The notes beneath the pieces were generated by a model, which saw only the letters and a list, made by a program, of their open reading frames with translations, did not search any database and had not been told where the DNA came from. A program made the translations under genes and the position numbers. A stretch of DNA of 64,000 nt from Haloarcula japonica DSM 6131 (GTDB taxonomy: Archaea; Halobacteriota; Halobacteria; Halobacteriales; Haloarculaceae), in contig NZ_AOLY01000039.1 in assembly GCF_000336635.1 (NCBI RefSeq), positions 398,131 to 462,130 on the forward strand, given 5' to 3'. This document shows positions 53,802 through 62,914 of the stretch, piece by piece (the first letter of the stretch is position 1; each line of letters opens with the position of its first letter).

Positions 53802-54603
53802 CGATCAACTTGTCTACCGTCTCGTGTTTCATTCTCAATCGTTCTGTCGATCCTCGTTTCTCATAGTTTATGTACTGTGGCGAAATGTCGCGGATTCGGC
53901 GCTGGACTTCGGATTCATCCATCAGGAATAGTTTCCAGTCATCGTGTTCGATCACGTCCGATGCGGACGTAGCTTCTTCGTCGAAGAGACGATACACGAC
54001 GTACGCGATCGTTTCGTCAGGGATGTAGGTGACTGCGAATTCCTTTCGCTGTCTACCTTCTAACAGGCCGAAGTTTCTGAGTGAAGTGAGATACTTCGTT
54101 GCTGCCTCATTGATCGTAGAGTCGGAGCGGTCACGAAGGTCAGCATAGTCGTCCTTGATTGATTTGATGAACGTGACGATGTCTTCGGCCTGGATAGAGA
54201 GAGTGCCGCGCTGAAACTCGGGATAGAGGAATTCGATCGTGATGAGGCGGATGAATGGGTCTTGGGCGAACTCGTAGTAGAGACACCAATCGGCTACATC
54301 ACTCCGAACGTCAGCTGAAAGTACCCGCATTAGCGGGGTCTCGGTGTAGTCTTCTTTACTCGGGATGTGTCTCCGGGTTACTTCGCGGAGAATGTTCGTT
54401 CGGTACTCGTCCGTGTTTTTGTTCAGGATGTTGTCTTCGACCACCATCCGCTCCAGTTCATCGTACGATTCAGATTCGGTATACGCCTGAAGGATTCGCT
54501 TGGTCTCGTCGATGTAGGTACTGTGATGGGCGATTTTTGGGTCAAGACTCGTGGCTTGATCGTCGTTGTCTTCGTCTTCAGGCTCCAGGTGCTCGTTGCT
54601 CAT
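53791..54603 (-). CDS. brxA: BrxA (DUF1819, NusB-like) BREX protein
   Basis: A 270-residue helical protein. It has an acidic 30-residue N-terminal extension, as often seen in halophiles. The DUF1819 core follows: DETKRILQAYTESESYDELE, WCLYYEFAQDPFIRLITIEF, INEAATKYLTSLRNFGLLEG, FAVTYIPDETIAYVVYRLFD. BrxA is a NusB-fold DNA-binding protein in characterised systems. It lies 9 bp after the BrxE-like gene and overlaps brxB. Confidence 0.9.
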   Translation of the reverse strand: MSNEHLEPEDEDNDDQATSLDPKIAHHSTYIDETKRILQAYTESESYDELERMVVEDNILNKNTDEYRTNILREVTRRHIPSKEDYTETPLMRVLSADVRSDVADWCLYYEFAQDPFIRLITIEFLYPEFQRGTLSIQAEDIVTFIKSIKDDYADLRDRSDSTINEAATKYLTSLRNFGLLEGRQRKEFAVTYIPDETIAYVVYRLFDEEATSASDVIEHDDWKLFLMDESEVQRRIRDISPQYINYEKRGSTERLRMKHETVDKLIDAF

Positions 54604-54612
54604 ATGGAGTCC

Positions 54613-55260
54613 TCACGCGCTTTCCGATTTAAGTTCCGAGTTGAGTGGATAATACGGGACGTGTAGCCGTTCCGTATTTTGGCCGTAGCCACGCAACAGA
54701 GTGGCCAGCAGTCGCCATTTCTCTGCCTCAATCTCGGACTGGTCGAATCCATCTTCGCTGATACGATATGACTCACTCCCCGGATCAGAGAGTGAAATGG
54801 AAGCGACGGAGATATTCGATGCCATCTGTTCAATAATCGGGTCCGCCCAACCGGTCTCTAGAGACTGGACAGAGAGATCCTCAAGATCAGTCAATAACGG
54901 TTCATCGGGAGCGTTGAGATCTTCGATGGCAGCTCCGAGTTGTGCTTCGAGCTTTGGACCGAACGAAAACAGCGAGATGGAATCAGCAGGGAGTACATCC
55001 GATTCTGCTTTCCGCCCGACCTTCATTGCAAGGTTGACCTGAGACTGCAGCCGGGTTTTAGGAGTCACTTCTTCCAGTCTTGCTCGGCCAGTTTCTGAGA
55101 GGACACGTGAGTCCCACCATCCTCGATTATTCGATTCACCAACGCGTTCGATCAATAACCGGGACCCGATGAGATCTAGAAAGAAGTCATCTTCCAGTCC
55201 CGCCTCGCGGAGATTCTGCCGTGTTGAGGTAAACACCTCGACGAGATCGTGTGAAGTCAT
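54613..55260 (-). CDS. brxE: BrxE-like protein heading the BREX operon
   Basis: A 215-residue protein. The N-terminal third FLDLIGSRLLIERVGESNNR, GWWDSRVLSETGRARLEEVT and PKTRLQSQVNLAMKVGRKAE follows the pattern RLGE...GWW...FPRT that I know from the BrxE family of type 6 BREX. Its place next to brxA fits. The C-terminal half, probably a winged helix, is unassigned. The symbol is tentative. Its ATG abuts the upstream frame of the divergent metallophosphoesterase. Confidence 0.6.
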   Translation of the reverse strand: MTSHDLVEVFTSTRQNLREAGLEDDFFLDLIGSRLLIERVGESNNRGWWDSRVLSETGRARLEEVTPKTRLQSQVNLAMKVGRKAESDVLPADSISLFSFGPKLEAQLGAAIEDLNAPDEPLLTDLEDLSVQSLETGWADPIIEQMASNISVASISLSDPGSESYRISEDGFDQSEIEAEKWRLLATLLRGYGQNTERLHVPYYPLNSELKSESA

Positions 55261-55377
55261 ATGTACATCCTCAAGTTGGGATGGCTTAGAACCAGCGCCT
55301 CAACTCTTGGAGCACGTAGTAGTATCTGGCTCGGTACGGAACAAATATCACCGTACGGCAGGGAGTTGTCGAGTACG

Positions 55378-56694
55378 ATGGGTGCTGGGAACGAGTTGGT
55401 GGAGTTGTATGACGGTCTTTCGGTTCTCTATAGCTCGCTGCCTGAGGAGACGGAGTTGGAGTGGAAGCGAGCGGTGAAATCAGTCTTGTACGGTGGAGAG
55501 CTGTTGGCTGAAGAAGCGTCGTGTTATGGGGAACAGCAGAATAAGCGGAACCACAAGAAGCGGAAAGAGTACGTCCGCCGATATGGAGATGGGTCACGGA
55601 TTACGGAGTTTTCAGCCATCACAGTGGCGGAGCCACGGCCACAAGATCGACAGTATGTTCCGTCCGGTGCGGTGATCCCGGTTGCACCGGAGTCTGGAGA
55701 GGTGCTCCCGGTACAGGTCTCGACGAACGAAGTCGATCAGGCCATCTCGTTATTGGCAGAGTTCCCAGCCGAGCCGACAGCGGATCGGTTAGGTGAGGGT
55801 GTTGACGTGCTGTTAGACCCGGTTCGAGTTCGTCGTGCTCGAAAGAATGCAGGGAGAGGGATTGGAGATGACAAGGTAACGGTGCTATTTGTGAGTGATA
55901 CGCACCTTGGGTATGAGAACCGGGTCGTGACGGGGCGCGGCAAGACGGTGTCGTGGATCAGTGAGGTGTCGAGTACCGACGCGTTCACACGAATCGTAAC
56001 GATTGCGATTGAGCAGGATGTTGATGCGGTTATTCATACGGGCGATATTGTCGATCACGAGGTTGACCGGGAAACTCTCGACAGCGCTGCGGCGAGGTTG
56101 GAGCTATTATCCAAGGTAGGGATCCCGGTCTACTGTATCATTGGCTCACACGACCGAGATTCATACACACCGCAACACACGAATTCGGAGAATGGGATCG
56201 CGTGGTTACAACAGCAGGTTAGAAAGGGTACTCTCGTGGAACTCTCGACGAGTCCGACGCCGGTTGCGGGCGGGCCGCTTGACGCGTATGGGATTCCAGC
56301 GGGAAATACAGGGATCGACGACGTTGCGAAGTTCAAGCCTCTGGGATGGGAGCCATCCGATATGCAGTTCGAGTCGTCGTCATCCGGGCCGAACGTACTC
56401 TGTCTCCATGACGGCGTCACACCGTACCGGGATCGATCGACTGCTGATATTGATCTGGATCAGTTGCTTAGCCGATCCGGAGTCTCGTTCGATTGTGTAT
56501 TGATCGGGGATGAGCATCGACCGAAAGACGATGACTTTGATAGCGGGTATTCATTCCAAGCGAGAGACGGTACGCCAGTACTCTACACCGGACCAGCTAT
56601 ACGGATTAGTGAGCCATACCGTGATCACGAGTCATTCGTGACGGAATTGACGTTCGCTGCTGATGGAGTCATTACGACTCAACACTCAGTGTGA
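55378..56694 (+). CDS. Calcineurin-like metallophosphoesterase, Mre11/SbcD-type fold
   Basis: A 438-residue protein from the ATG at 55378 (MGAGNELVELYD). A longer frame from 55261 would begin 1 bp from the divergent brxE start and leave no promoter. Residues 1-160 are a unique helical domain. The phosphoesterase motifs follow in order: FVSDTHLGYENR (about 173), VIHTGDIVDHEVD (about 215), IIGSHDRDSY (GNHD-type, about 255), CLHDGVTPYRD (about 340) and IGDEHRPKDD (GHxH variant, about 376). Two-metal DNA or nucleotide phosphodiesterase activity is likely. It precedes the SF2 helicase by 116 bp on the same strand, and I infer joint work. Confidence 0.8.
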   Translation: MGAGNELVELYDGLSVLYSSLPEETELEWKRAVKSVLYGGELLAEEASCYGEQQNKRNHKKRKEYVRRYGDGSRITEFSAITVAEPRPQDRQYVPSGAVIPVAPESGEVLPVQVSTNEVDQAISLLAEFPAEPTADRLGEGVDVLLDPVRVRRARKNAGRGIGDDKVTVLFVSDTHLGYENRVVTGRGKTVSWISEVSSTDAFTRIVTIAIEQDVDAVIHTGDIVDHEVDRETLDSAAARLELLSKVGIPVYCIIGSHDRDSYTPQHTNSENGIAWLQQQVRKGTLVELSTSPTPVAGGPLDAYGIPAGNTGIDDVAKFKPLGWEPSDMQFESSSSGPNVLCLHDGVTPYRDRSTADIDLDQLLSRSGVSFDCVLIGDEHRPKDDDFDSGYSFQARDGTPVLYTGPAIRISEPYRDHESFVTELTFAADGVITTQHSV

Positions 56695-56810
56695 GTGTGG
56701 AATCGTCCCTTACAGTGATACAGTCCTAGTTAGAGGCTTCAACGAACTGTGCGATCGTGAGAGTGAGACGCACCATCACACATATATGACACCGTCCAAG
56801 ACTATTCGTA

Positions 56811-59402
56811 GTGCGACGATTTGGGGATCCTGAGTACTGGTTATTCACTGAGTACCGCGAGGATTTCCTTTCAGACCGCCCTACTATTGAGCAGCTGGCG
56901 ATACTTGATGAAGAAATTGTCAATAAGGCGCTTCTGTCACGGTACCAAGGCCCGATCGGCCCGAACGAGTGGTCCTTTCTCGGGGGGTACTACGGTGAAC
57001 TCTTCGGGAACTTCGTATCTGAGCGTGTTGCAGGGCTTATCGATACGAGACCGATTGAAACCCGGGAAGATCAGTTCCACGCGTTCAGGAAGGCGATCAT
57101 CAGTTTGAATCAGCAGTTGTCGTCAGGTAGGTCTCCGGACGGCACGACGATTTCACGTCCAGCGGAACGCGTGCTCCTAAAACGGCTACGACAGGAGCGG
57201 TACGATCCGTCTGATCTGGACGTGTCTCATATTAGTCGTGGCAGCGGGCTGTATTTGCTTGAGTTGTTCGCAACGGCAGCCCAGCAGTCAGTGACGACCG
57301 AGACGGACCTGCTCGAAACGTTGCTGGCGCAGACTACTGCGTTCAAGGAGCTTGACGAAGCGGACGCCCGTGCGTTACTGACCCGGCCTGTGCTTATGGT
57401 ATCTCTCTGGGAGAATCAGCGGGAAGGGCTTGACCACTGGCTTGCGAGCGACGGCGAGGGCATCCTTGAGATGGCGACGGCGACGGGGAAGACGGTTGCT
57501 GGCATCGCAGCGATCGCTAACCTGTGCGGTGACGTGCCGGAGAACCCTGAGCAGACACCGCAGACAGACGATGCGGAGATTATGATCGTCGCGCACTCGA
57601 ACGCGATCCTCAGTCAGTGGGAGCGAGAAATCCGAGACAAGCTTGGGCTGACGACTCGGGCAGGCAGCGGTAGCGGACGCCCGGACAGGTTGTCGTTTTC
57701 GACGGCGACGGTGGAGTTTTACACCGCTCAATCCCTGCTCCCGCGCTACGACCGTGATTTAGCCGATCAATACGACCTCGTGATTTACGACGAGGTGCAT
57801 CACTATTCGAATCTTGACGGTGGGTACGGCGAGGCGATACGCCGGCCGAACTACGATAGTGCGATGGGACTGTCTGCGACCATCGGTGAACAGACAGACC
57901 CGAAGCGGGACCGGCTTGAAGAGATCCTCGCACCAGTCGTCTATACGTATGACCTACAGGACGCTCAACGTGATGGAGTGATCCCGGATTTCGAGTGGAC
58001 TGTTCATCCGATTGGGTTGGATCCGTATGAGCGCGAGGAGTGGGAACAGGCGACTGAGTCGATCACGAATCAGTTCCGGGCACTCAAACACGACGACACG
58101 ACAACGAAACTGCTTCGCCAGCTGAGTGTGCCGTTCACCCAGCTTGAGGACCTCGGTGACTTCATCCGCGCACACCGGGCGGCAGAACTCGAACTCGACG
58201 ACGTGCCGGACTCGTGGGGGCAGCTCCAAGCGGCGATTCAGAGTCGTAACTGGATCCGGCACCGATCACAGCCAAAAATAGAGGGTGCAGTAACGCTGGC
58301 TCGTGAGTACCTCACCGGCGTCGATGACGGAGTCAAGCTGGTGATGTTCGCCATGGACATCGACACCGCAGAGCAACTTGGTGAGGAGTTGGCCGACGCG
58401 ACAGAGAACGTGTTCGTGGTACACAGTAAAATCGCTGCCTCTAGTAATAAGAAGGACCGGATGGTTAATCGCCGGATTGAACAGTTCTCAGCGGCTGATC
58501 ACGGTGTCCTCATCGCGCCAAAGCTTCTCGACGAAGGGATTGACGTTCCGGATGCAGAAGTCGGGATTAACGTCTCGGGGACGAAAACGAAACTGCAACT
58601 CGTACAGCGGATGGGTCGAGTACTCCGCCGCCACGGCGATCAGGAGCCGCACTTTCATCACTTCGTCGCTGTGCCCGAAGGTGATGACCACATCGCCGGG
58701 TTAGATGACAAGCAGTACGTCCAGCAACGGCACTGGGTGCGTGAACTCGGTGAAAAGATCGGGCAACAACCGACGATCGACGAGGCGAACGTCGACGATG
58801 CGTTGCTCGCTCGTGCTGAGGCCCGCGGGAACGAACTGTGGGCACAGGATCTGCTTGATGATCTTGAAATCGAAACCGTTCAAGGGTCGGTTCGGATGGA
58901 CGAGATTGTCGAGGGACTAACGTCATCAGCGGTGGAAACGCTACTCGACACCGTTGATTTCGACCACGATACTGTCGTTGAATCTGACTGGGAAACAGCA
59001 ATGACTCTACTCCGCACGAATGAGTCCCTCACCCCGAATGCACTGCAACGGACATGGTGGCTGTTCCCGGTCTACCGTAACCGACCGGACGAACTCCAGG
59101 AACTGCTCCGTAAGGTAGCTCAGTACCGTACTGCGTCTGATGCAGCTGACGACTCCAGTACACCAACAGAAACGACGAGCGAGACGAGCACGCACAGAAC
59201 CAGCGAAACGTCCCAGGAAGGCTCAGAGAACACAGACGATACAGAGGAGCCGTCAAGCAGAGGTACTACCGAGACATCTGACTCGCCAGCGACGGATAAC
59301 AAGAGGGCTTCCGTCGAGCCTGATAACCAGGATGCTGATGATTCTGGAGAGCGATCCGATGACGGAAGTGTCGTTAGTCGAATCAAGCGTCTTTTTTCGT
59401 AG
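56811..59402 (+). CDS. SF2 helicase, probable component of the RAMP system
   Basis: An 863-residue helicase with an unusual N-terminal domain of about 200 residues that starts FGDPEYWLFTEYREDFLSD. Motor motifs are ILEMATATGKTVAGIAAI (Walker A, about 220), VIYDEVHHYSNLDGG (DEVH, about 326), MGLSATIGE (about 349), LIAPKLLDEGIDVPDAEVGI and LQLVQRMGRVLRRHGDQ (about 598). This order is that of XPB/DEAD-like enzymes. The GTG start follows an ATATATG box by about 23 bp, so the message is probably leaderless. The tail SVVSRIKRLFS after acidic low-complexity matches the end of the PLD-ATPase at 26215-28503. I infer both belong to one system split by BREX. Confidence 0.83.
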   Translation: MRRFGDPEYWLFTEYREDFLSDRPTIEQLAILDEEIVNKALLSRYQGPIGPNEWSFLGGYYGELFGNFVSERVAGLIDTRPIETREDQFHAFRKAIISLNQQLSSGRSPDGTTISRPAERVLLKRLRQERYDPSDLDVSHISRGSGLYLLELFATAAQQSVTTETDLLETLLAQTTAFKELDEADARALLTRPVLMVSLWENQREGLDHWLASDGEGILEMATATGKTVAGIAAIANLCGDVPENPEQTPQTDDAEIMIVAHSNAILSQWEREIRDKLGLTTRAGSGSGRPDRLSFSTATVEFYTAQSLLPRYDRDLADQYDLVIYDEVHHYSNLDGGYGEAIRRPNYDSAMGLSATIGEQTDPKRDRLEEILAPVVYTYDLQDAQRDGVIPDFEWTVHPIGLDPYEREEWEQATESITNQFRALKHDDTTTKLLRQLSVPFTQLEDLGDFIRAHRAAELELDDVPDSWGQLQAAIQSRNWIRHRSQPKIEGAVTLAREYLTGVDDGVKLVMFAMDIDTAEQLGEELADATENVFVVHSKIAASSNKKDRMVNRRIEQFSAADHGVLIAPKLLDEGIDVPDAEVGINVSGTKTKLQLVQRMGRVLRRHGDQEPHFHHFVAVPEGDDHIAGLDDKQYVQQRHWVRELGEKIGQQPTIDEANVDDALLARAEARGNELWAQDLLDDLEIETVQGSVRMDEIVEGLTSSAVETLLDTVDFDHDTVVESDWETAMTLLRTNESLTPNALQRTWWLFPVYRNRPDELQELLRKVAQYRTASDAADDSSTPTETTSETSTHRTSETSQEGSENTDDTEEPSSRGTTETSDSPATDNKRASVEPDNQDADDSGERSDDGSVVSRIKRLFS

Positions 59403-59488
59403 TTACAACGAATAGAAGTGTCCTAGAACTATTCGAAAGGAGCCTACTCACACCGGCAAACATGGGTCACCCATCAGAACGCGCTTGC

Positions 59489-59932
59489 CTATCGGTCGTC
59501 AGGAGTAGGGGTGAAAGCACTGAACTGACGGCCGGATATTGCGGTCGGTTCTAAGCGGTAGTAGTCCATTGTGAATTCATCTGGGGTCGTTTCGGTGTAA
59601 ACATTCAGAGTTGGAATAGAAGCATTTTCTGCGATTGCTGTGGCGGCCTTGGTTTCGTCCTCTCCAGGGACAGGTTCAATCGAACCCTGAACAAGGACGC
59701 TTCTTGTAGGGTTTTCGTCGTAGACCGTCAACGTCGCTGTCTCTGTCGTTTCGAGGAATCTCATCTTCTTGCTATTAGCGGTATAGACAAACTGAAAATA
59801 CACTTTCTCACCGTCGTAGCCGAACGATTCTGGAATCGAATACGCTTCTGTACCGTCAGTAAGTGCGAGTACACCAACTCCCGACTCGTAAAGTAGTGTG
59901 TTAATCTCTTCCTGCGATAATTTATCAGTCAT
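59489..59932 (-). CDS. Pyridoxamine 5'-phosphate oxidase-family flavoprotein
   Basis: A 147-residue split-barrel protein. The motifs GVGVLALTDGTEAYSIPESF, VYFQFVYTANSKKMRFLETT and ATLTVYDENPTRSVLVQGSI are those of haloarchaeal PPOX-class proteins that bind FMN or F420. A redox or resistance role is likely, but the substrate is unknown. The gene is complete and stands alone. Confidence 0.82.
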   Translation of the reverse strand: MTDKLSQEEINTLLYESGVGVLALTDGTEAYSIPESFGYDGEKVYFQFVYTANSKKMRFLETTETATLTVYDENPTRSVLVQGSIEPVPGEDETKAATAIAENASIPTLNVYTETTPDEFTMDYYRLEPTAISGRQFSAFTPTPDDR

Positions 59933-60091
59933 ACTAACACGTAGTCGTCATCTAACCGAATATGTTTTGCTTATAGCTTGAACTGCGAGTGGTAACTCGC
60001 CTCAATTAACAGAAAGAAGGTCAAATCGGTCTCTGTCAGAGCACTGGTCCAAAAAGTTATTTGATAGCCTGCGAACCGCTTTTTTATTGGA

Positions 60092-61762
60092 ATGATGGAA
60101 CCCCTTCTTATTGCTCACATCACGATTTTCGCGCTGTCTGCGATTGCCTGTGTGGCTGCGATTCCTCAAGCACGGAAGATCCAGCATCCGGGGACACGGG
60201 AAGGGTTCGTTGTTTTCCTCGGTTCTGTTGCTCTGTGGTCTGGTGGGTATCTCGGGTATCTACTCGCACCGACACGGTCGGGAAAAGTTGCGTTCTATAT
60301 TCTTGGGTTTGTGTTCGCATTCGTCGCTGTCGCGGCCTGGCTCTACTTTTGTGCTGCCTATACTGGCCGCCCACCGCGACACGCCCCGTTCCGGAATCTT
60401 ATCCTCGGGACGTTCCTCTTTTTCATCGCGCTCAAAGTCACGAATCCACTCCACAATCTCTATTTTACGACCGAATGGGTCACTGAGCCGTTTCCACATC
60501 TCGTTATTCACCATGAACTGCTCTACTGGATCGTCTTAGGACTGTCATATGCCGCCATCACTGTCGGATTCTTTGTCCTTATGGAGCGATTCTATCATAC
60601 TGGCAGTGACAGCCGTCCGCTCGTCGTGCTCGTTGGACTTTCAGGGCTCCCAGCTGTTGCAACGATCATTGGCGGCCAGATTGACTGGCTGCTCCCATTA
60701 ATGTATGAGCCGCCTGGCGTCGCGCTCTTCGCCGTCGGAACGCTGTTTTTCTATAGACAGCGGTTTGAGGGGATCCGCCTCACTGGCGAATCAGACGAAC
60801 CGGCGATCTTCCTCGATCAGGATACCTGTGTCCGGGATTACAACCAAGCAGCCCGTAGACTCTTTCCGGGGCTTGAGGAATCGTTTGGCAAACCTCTAAC
60901 TGCTGTGAATACAGCACTTGCGGATCATCTCACGAAGCAAGACGTGCTGGCGATTACGCAGAATGACGAGACACGATATTATGATGTGTCAAGCACGCCG
61001 TTCTTAGCTGGTGAGGTGACGACGGGCCAGTTGGTGACAGTTACCGACGTGACCGAACGTGAGTCGTATCGGAAATGGCTCGAAGAGAAAACCGAACAGC
61101 TTGAAGCCTTGAATCGCGTGGTTCGGCATGACATCCGGAACGATATGGCGGTGATTCTGGGATGGGCCGAAATCCTGGAAGACCATGTCGATGAAGATGG
61201 AGAAGAAGCCTTAGAGCGAGTCTTACAGAAGTCCCGGCACGTGATTCAGTTCACTGAGGTTGCTCGTGACTTCGTTGAGTCACTCTCAGAGGATGCGGAT
61301 GCTGAATTGGAACCAGTCAAACTACAGCCGCTTCTGGACGCGGAACTCGCCGCAGTACGTGATTCGTTCCCGGATGCTCACTTTCAGGTATCGGGTGAAC
61401 TCTGCGACGTATCAGTACTGGCAAACGAGATGCTCTCCTCGGTCTTCCGGAATATCCTCGAAAATGCGGTTCGACACAACGACAAAGAGACTCCTGAAGT
61501 CACGATTAGTTGCGAAGAGGATTCAGACACAGTTCGTGTTCGGATTGCAGATAATGGGCCTGGTATCCCCGATAACCAGAAAAAACCGATCTTCGGGAAG
61601 GGAGAAAAGGGGTTAGATAGCCCCGGATCTGGGATTGGTCTGTATCTCGTTCATCTCTTAACCAATCAATTCGGTGGTGAGGTGTGGGTCGAAGACAACG
61701 ATCCCAATGGTTCGGTCTTCGTCGTTGAGCTGCCGATCCATACACCGTCGAATAAGAGCTGA
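60092..61762 (+). CDS. Membrane histidine kinase (7TM-PAS-HisKA-HATPase)
   Basis: A 556-residue sensor kinase. Residues 1-220 hold seven membrane segments of the haloarchaeal N-terminal 7TM type. A PAS domain follows (ESDEPAIFLDQDTCVRDYNQ, about 235-335). HisKA has the phospho-acceptor in RVVRHDIRNDMAVILGWAEI (about 350). The ATPase domain has N box ILENAVRHNDKE, ADNGPGIPDNQKK and SPGSGIGLYLVHLL. It would autophosphorylate on His in response to a membrane or cytoplasmic signal. No response regulator is next to it, as is usual for haloarchaeal orphan kinases. The ATG at 60092 (MMEPLL) follows a TTTTTTATT box. Confidence 0.9.
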   Translation: MMEPLLIAHITIFALSAIACVAAIPQARKIQHPGTREGFVVFLGSVALWSGGYLGYLLAPTRSGKVAFYILGFVFAFVAVAAWLYFCAAYTGRPPRHAPFRNLILGTFLFFIALKVTNPLHNLYFTTEWVTEPFPHLVIHHELLYWIVLGLSYAAITVGFFVLMERFYHTGSDSRPLVVLVGLSGLPAVATIIGGQIDWLLPLMYEPPGVALFAVGTLFFYRQRFEGIRLTGESDEPAIFLDQDTCVRDYNQAARRLFPGLEESFGKPLTAVNTALADHLTKQDVLAITQNDETRYYDVSSTPFLAGEVTTGQLVTVTDVTERESYRKWLEEKTEQLEALNRVVRHDIRNDMAVILGWAEILEDHVDEDGEEALERVLQKSRHVIQFTEVARDFVESLSEDADAELEPVKLQPLLDAELAAVRDSFPDAHFQVSGELCDVSVLANEMLSSVFRNILENAVRHNDKETPEVTISCEEDSDTVRVRIADNGPGIPDNQKKPIFGKGEKGLDSPGSGIGLYLVHLLTNQFGGEVWVEDNDPNGSVFVVELPIHTPSNKS

Positions 61763-61987
61763 TTATTTGCAGGGTCTCCACCAGACGCGTCCGGATCCGA
61801 CTTTCTTAGTGCGGAGTTCACCTATGGATTCGAGGTCTTGTAAATAATTCCGAGCGGTATTGCGGTGTATATCGGTCTGAAGTTGTTTTGCGATTTGCGG
61901 AGCGGTAAATGGTTCGCACTTGTCGGAGTTGTCTTCGAAGATTGCTAATACGTCGTCTGTTGATGTGCTTGGAGTCCTTCCCGGCAT
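61763..61987 (-). CDS. Small winged-helix protein
   Basis: A 74-residue DNA-binding protein starting MPGRTPSTSTDDVLAIF. The winged helix is clear: FTAPQIAKQLQTDIHRNTAR (helices), NYLQDLESIGELRTKKVGSG (recognition and wing). It is convergent with the histidine kinase, whose stop codon is adjacent. A longer start at 62026 would overlap the divergent HalOD1 promoter. Confidence 0.75.
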   Translation of the reverse strand: MPGRTPSTSTDDVLAIFEDNSDKCEPFTAPQIAKQLQTDIHRNTARNYLQDLESIGELRTKKVGSGRVWWRPCK

Positions 61988-62134
61988 AATGTCGCCTTGC
62001 ACAATACAGAGAATGGCAACTCGCACTCCGGAGATCTGTATGTGCGCATCGACAAAAATTAGATTCAGGCCTCAAGAAGCCGAATATCAGGTTTTATGCC
62101 ACACGGGTACATATCTACGGGCAGATGCGTAACG

Positions 62135-62377
62135 ATGAGTGAATACGGAACTTCTACGGAACCGGCACCAAGTACGAAAGTCTTTGAGGCCGTCGCTGAT
62201 GAATTGGATGTCGACCCGACTGAACTGGAGACTCCGCTTGCAGAAGCGATTGATACGGATGCGTTAGATAATCTCTTCAAAGGCCCGGGAGACTCCGTTG
62301 TGATTAGCTTCACTTACTATGGGTACCGAGTCGCCGTCGACGAAGATGGCAACGTTACTCTGACTGAAGACAGCTAA
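62135..62377 (+). CDS. HalOD1 output-domain protein
   Basis: An 80-residue protein of the haloarchaeal HalOD1 type, with the pattern KVFEAVADELDVDPTELETP, LAEAIDTDALDNLFKG and VVISFTYYGYRVAVDEDGNV. Members are small signalling or output proteins found in large numbers in haloarchaea. The ATG at 62135 is preferred over 62096. Confidence 0.8.
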   Translation: MSEYGTSTEPAPSTKVFEAVADELDVDPTELETPLAEAIDTDALDNLFKGPGDSVVISFTYYGYRVAVDEDGNVTLTEDS

Positions 62378-62486
62378 CAGCAGAGGATGTCATAGAACGA
62401 TTCCCAAGGTGTTGTTTACACCCGTAATTAGGAGAGTTAGTCGTTAGAAAGAACCTGTATATTTAGTGGCGGTCCCCCACAGATCG

Positions 62487-62765
62487 TTAGCCTTCCCTCA
62501 TCAGATGGCGGAGATTCTGCTGAGTGTTCATGTCCTCGTTGAATTCAAAGTCGGTTGCTTCGGAGATTCTCCGCATCGCATTTCTCGTATGTCCTACACA
62601 GATTTCGAGCTCTGCGATTGAACGAGTGTCTTCGCTTGGTTGTTTCTTGAATACGCGGCCGCTGTCATCCTCGAACTGGATTACAAGGTAGTGGCCGCCT
62701 TTATCGTCGCTGAATTCTTTGAACGAGTCTAACTTCTCCACAAAATCGTTCGCGTCACTTGGCAT
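62487..62765 (-). CDS. Hypothetical small acidic protein
   Basis: A 92-residue protein (MPSDANDFVEKLDSFKEFSD start). A beta part (KGGHYLVIQFEDDSGRVFKK) precedes helices (SIAELEICVGHTRNAMRRIS). No family is recognised. It stands alone. Confidence 0.5.
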   Translation of the reverse strand: MPSDANDFVEKLDSFKEFSDDKGGHYLVIQFEDDSGRVFKKQPSEDTRSIAELEICVGHTRNAMRRISEATDFEFNEDMNTQQNLRHLMREG

Positions 62766-62914
62766 ACCAGAGCCATATCTACTCTAACAACTTAGTGAAT
62801 GTCATACAAAGACTCGCATACCACTATTGGACTACGGATGAATCGATAGTTTCAGAGGCTGTACTGAGCGATTCCTATTTAATATGGGAAGTCTTCTGTG
62901 ACCCTCTCAACAGC

